This document shows positions 12,297 to 14,750 of a stretch of DNA of 14,750 nt, one piece after another (the stretch's first letter is position 1; each line of letters starts with the position of its first letter). The stretch spans positions 720,797 to 735,546 of the forward strand of contig MU646373.1 in the NCBI GenBank assembly GCA_026770585.1, written 5' to 3'. The notes beneath the pieces were generated by a model, which made no database searches, was not told the origin of the DNA, and saw only the letters and a list, made by a program, of their open reading frames with translations. The translations under genes and the position numbers were made by a program. Source of the stretch: Baffinella frigidus (Eukaryota; Cryptophyceae; Cryptomonadales; Baffinellaceae).

Positions 12297-13222
12297 GCCA
12301 TGCAGCCCCCGTCGTCACTCCTCGGCTTTGGCAACCAGGTCCATTGCTGCCGGGGGGGGGGGGACGTTAGCGTTATTCTGGTAGGCCATGGCCGTTCTGG
12401 ATTTGCCGAATCCCCCACTTGAAAGTCCTTTGTACCAGGAAATGCGAAACGTTGCGTTTAAAAACGCCTCACGCCCTTGACAAACCTTTCAACGTCGCCA
12501 AGTTGGCAACTCGTTAAGTCGGAAGCGGCCAAGTCCAGGAAAGATCTACGACGCAAGAACATGGAACCCAGGGGGGCACTCGGAGCCACCGTTGACCGCA
12601 GGGGGATGAAATGCGGCGGGCGTTTCCCTAAGATGCGGCATGCCAGTCTATTCACTGAGATGCGTCACCTCATGCTACCAACACGTCTTCTGAGTTTCTA
12701 ACCGCAGGCTAGAGCTTACAGGACCACGCTCTAGCGTGAGATTGGCCCACCCCAGGATGGATAGAGCGTGCGGGTTCGTGTATGCAAGACACTCCTGTAG
12801 AAGCTAATGTAGCGCAAGTGCTCGCCGTTGAAACATGCCGGTCGAAGGTGAACTGGAGACACGCCAAGGCAGTTACCTCGGACAGTTGGCTTCGGCGTCC
12901 GCGTGACCGGTCACGCGGGCGTTCACGAGCCTGCCGGCGGGGCTGTTCCAGGGGACGTCCCCGAGGCGGGCTCGCTCCTTAAGGCGCATATTTTATTGTA
13001 TCACTCAACGCAAGGCGCACGGGCCTATCTATGACCTGTATCGAGAGTAATACACTGCTAGCCAGAAGATTGTGCATTAGCCAACTTTGAAAAAAACGGG
13101 AGAGGGGTGTAGTAAAATGGACGCCGCTTGGGCGTTTTGGATTCTAAAGTGGACAGGTTCAAGGGGGGGTTGACTTGAGCAAACAATGCTGGCTAGCGGT
13201 GTAATAAAGAAGAAGGACTGAC
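12297..13222. other. No gene I can defend; small palindromes
   Basis: Overlapping frames at 12458-12701 on both strands look alike in quality and I cannot choose between them. A G-run lies at 12350-12363, an inverted repeat CTAGAGC/GCTCTAG at 12709-12734, and a perfect 16-bp palindrome at 12901-12916 (GCGTGACC and its complement). An arginine-rich frame ends at 12982. Confidence 0.35.
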
Positions 13223-13299
13223 CGTTGAGCAGGTGGACAGTCTTGGACGTCTCCCAGTGGTCTTCGCCGTACGCGACGGTCAGCACTCGCACTGCCCTC
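13223..13299 (-). CDS. TPR-like (kinesin-light-chain type) exon fragment
   Basis: On the minus strand, between a GAGCAG acceptor (complement of 13300-13302) and a GTCAGT donor (complement of 13217-13222), the frame reads RAVRVLTVAYGEDHWETSKT, then VHLLNG. The spacing R-A-x-R-V-x(3)-A-Y-G-x-D-H-x-E-x(3)-T-x(2)-L is that of tetratricopeptide repeats of the kinesin light chain / TPR_10-12 type. Such repeats form helix pairs for protein binding. The recognition is by motif from memory, not by a search. The exon phases are unequal (2 in, 1 out), and the frame upstream (KLPWWS) may or may not belong. Partial copies lie at 13482-13537 and 13702-13751, so this could be one repeat of a TPR gene or a degraded relic. 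Confidence 0.4.
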
Positions 13300-13481
13300 C
13301 TGCTCCACCACGGGAGCTTCACGGTGTGGAAAATATTGCATAGAGCGCTTTTCGCAACTGTCGGCCACCCACCGATGTGAAATCATGAACAAGGGCTCCA
13401 ATTCCGGCCACGTTTGGCATGTTTGTCACAACATAACACTCTCAGAATTCAGGATAGCGCCAAAAGTTGCCGGAATTGGAT

Positions 13482-13537
13482 CCCAGTGGTCTTCGCCATA
13501 CGCGACCGGCAGCACTCGCACAGCCCTCCTGCTCCAT
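13482..13537 (-). pseudogene. Second TPR-like exon copy, partial
   Basis: This matches 13248-13306. The minus-strand frame gives RRAVRVLPVAYGEDHWD and then leaves the homology. The copy stops next to the GGGTTCA array. There is one replacement (T to P) and a shortened end, so it is probably non-functional. Confidence 0.45.
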
Positions 13538-13542
13538 GGTTG

Positions 13543-13606
13543 AGGGTTCAGGGTTCAGGGTTCAGGGTTCAGGGTTCAGGGTTCAGGGTTCAGGGTTGAG
13601 GGTTGC
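13543..13606. repeat. GGGTTCA telomere-like array
   Basis: Seven perfect GGGTTCA units (from 13544) are followed by GGGTTGA units. TTCAGGG is the TTTAGGG heptamer with a changed third base. Here the G-rich strand is the + strand, opposite to the tracts at 1-1246. Confidence 0.92.
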
Positions 13607-13639
13607 AGGGGGGGGGCAGAAAAAAGTGAGCCCCGCGTC

Positions 13640-13760
13640 ATGCTCTACCACGAGAGCTTCAGGGAGAGAGATCGCGCCAAGGTGTGTCGCACCAGCGCGG
13701 GAGCGACCGTCAGCACTCGCACAGCCCTCCTGCTCCACCACGGGAGCTTCAGGTTCAGAT
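13640..13760. repeat. Repeated TPR-exon-derived segments
   Basis: 13702-13751 repeats 13273-13320 with a single difference inside a 45-bp stretch. On the minus strand it encodes RRAVRVLTVA before diverging. GCTCTACCACGAGAGCTTCAG at 13643-13663 is a shorter echo of the GCTCCACCACGGGAGCTTCA part. Related units recur at 13901-13970 (AGGTGTGTCGCTCCAGCG compared with AGGTGTGTCGCACCAGCG at 13679). Confidence 0.65.
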
Positions 13761-14117
13761 CATGGTAGGAGGTGGAGATATAATCCATCCGGGAAAAGCT
13801 CGTAAGAGCCGCCGACACGGGGTGCAGTGTGTAGCACAATGCGGAAGGCATGTGCGGCGCTGACGCTGGTTGTTTGGCAATAAATTACTAATTTCTCTTC
13901 AGATCACGCCGAGGTGTGTCGCTCCAGCGAGGGAGTTTCAGACAGAGATGACACCAAGGTTTGTCCGCCCGTAAAGAGCATAGATCCAAAACGTGTTGGC
14001 AGCGCACAGAGAGCACGTCCAAAACGTTGTCTGCAGCAGGGCAGAAGGCAAGCAGGGTGGAAGCACCGCGGGAGGCCAGCGAGGGCGCCCTTCAAAGTGG
14101 AGATGATAGGGGATTGC

Positions 14118-14227
14118 GGTCGGGTATCTGGACTGGAGGAGTCCAGATACCCGACCACACCCCCATATCTTCTCTGTGGGAGTGTGGTCGGGTATCGGGA
14201 CCAGTGTGGGTGGGTGGTCGGGTATCG
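14118..14227. repeat. Overlapping, mutually exclusive hairpins (GGTCGGGTATC arms)
   Basis: Arm 1 (14118-14134) pairs perfectly over 17 bp with arm 2 (14140-14156) with a 5-nt loop. Arm 2 with its extension (14146-14160) also pairs perfectly over 15 bp with arm 3 (14182-14196). A further direct copy, GGTCGGGTATC, lies near 14217. Only one of the two hairpins can form at a time. Confidence 0.85.
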
Positions 14228-14289
14228 GGTATTGGGACCGATAGAGGCGTGAGGCTTCCTTAGAGGCAGCGCGTTCCTGTTCTGGACCT

Positions 14290-14740
14290 TGTCTGGAAGC
14301 GCCCGCCACCACAGCTGCCGCCATGTGCTGTTGGTGGGAACAACACGTGTTAGCGCCTGCTCCCATTCACTCAGCACTCTGATCCGCCACCACTGCTGCT
14401 GACATGTGCTGCTGGTGTAGGGCACCACGTCCCTATCAATCCCTCCTCCTCCCCAACTCCAACAACGGCCCACGTTTTTCCACCACTGCTGCTGTCATGC
14501 GCTGTTGGTGCCCACAACACGTGTCAGCGCAACACGGGTGGTGCGCGCAACGTTTGTGGGCGCAACTGTTGGTACACGCAACACATTGTAGCGCAACACA
14601 CCTCTATCGCCCCCCCCGCCTCCCCGCCTCCCACAAGGCACAACGGTTCGCCACCACTGCTGCCGTATGCTGGTGGTGCACGCCCCGGGATGTGAGACCA
14701 GCATGCTGGTGGTACACGCCCCGGGATGTGAGACTATCTC
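14290..14740. repeat. Degenerate tandem repeat, CCACCACTGCTGCTG units
   Basis: Units begin at about 14303, 14384, 14479 and 14650, each with CCACCACxGCTGC, then ATGTGCTGxTGGTG and often CAACACGTGT(C/T)AGCGC. Spacing is 80-95 bp, with one unit of double length. At the end a 36-bp unit (TGCTGGTGGTRCACGCCCC, then GGGATGTGAGAC) is repeated at 14668 and 14704. Minus-strand frames through it give recurring QQWWR and ALTRVV(G/P)TNS. I do not know whether any is translated. Confidence 0.7.
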
Positions 14741-14750
14741 GGATGGGTGG

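Noticed and set aside
13904-14473. 189-codon minus-strand frame
   Set aside because: It crosses the competing hairpins and the CTG-rich tandem repeat. The overlapping frames on both strands are equally long and none is protein-like throughout.

Overview
The window looks like nuclear DNA of an intron-rich, mostly GC-rich eukaryote, most likely a microalga or other protist. Three things point that way: no long open frame resembles a bacterial gene, there are many short coding-like blocks bounded by AG acceptors and GT donors, and there are long tracts of heptamers related to the plant/algal telomere unit TTTAGGG (CCCTAAA, CCCTACA, CCCGAAA, CCCCACA, TTCAGGG). A prasinophyte-type green alga would fit, but the window has no marker gene that settles it, so the taxonomy is only a guess.

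Layout. 1-1260: heptamer tracts interleaved with coding-like blocks (A' 107-163, A 331-486, B 1100-1141) and a diverged inverted-repeat element (577-774). 1261-3015: a tandem GC-rich repeat, one full MITE, a (CCCTCT)n tract running into exon-like block C (2137-2277), its echo C' (2436-2517), a 158-bp MITE, and a last block D that ends in TGA at 3015. 3016-5250: a CACGTG cluster, a second 158-bp MITE between ~90-bp direct repeats, an AT-rich stretch with no gene I can name, and two more MITE families. 5255-6105: exon-like blocks E and F, whose splice phases agree, and a weaker block G. 6100-6970: fragments and a 25-bp minisatellite. 7108-8803: a dense nest of MITEs. 8912-9469: one minus-strand frame that may be a real gene. 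10072-12296: more MITEs, a C-rich duplicated region and a 22-bp tandem array. 13220-14750: minus-strand TPR-like exon pieces in several copies, a telomere-like GGGTTCA array, competing hairpins and a tandem CAG/CTG-rich repeat.

The dominant content is short non-autonomous inverted-repeat elements. Family 1 has about 15 copies, is typically 121 bp, has ~40-bp terminal inverted repeats beginning CAGGGGTACC, and is flanked by TA. Family 2 (104-111 bp, ends TCCCTTAAGTG), family 3 (158-160 bp, ends CACACAGCGG) and family 4 (150 bp, ends ACGGACTAAAA) have unrelated ends. Nevertheless families 1-3 carry recognisably the same palindrome-rich core, around CCTAGGACCCTACGGTAGG, and family 4 carries a related form of it. 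No transposase is visible in the window.

The most unusual observations are these: (1) cores are shared among families with different ends; (2) family 1 elements are nested inside each other at the same central TA; (3) families 2 and 3 keep a subterminal hairpin although its sequence changes; (4) low-complexity tracts or MITEs are repeatedly bracketed by direct copies of 14-95 bp, often exon ends with their donors; (5) two copies of one exon-like block differ only at synonymous positions. None of the exon-like blocks in 107-6105 belongs to a protein family I recognise.
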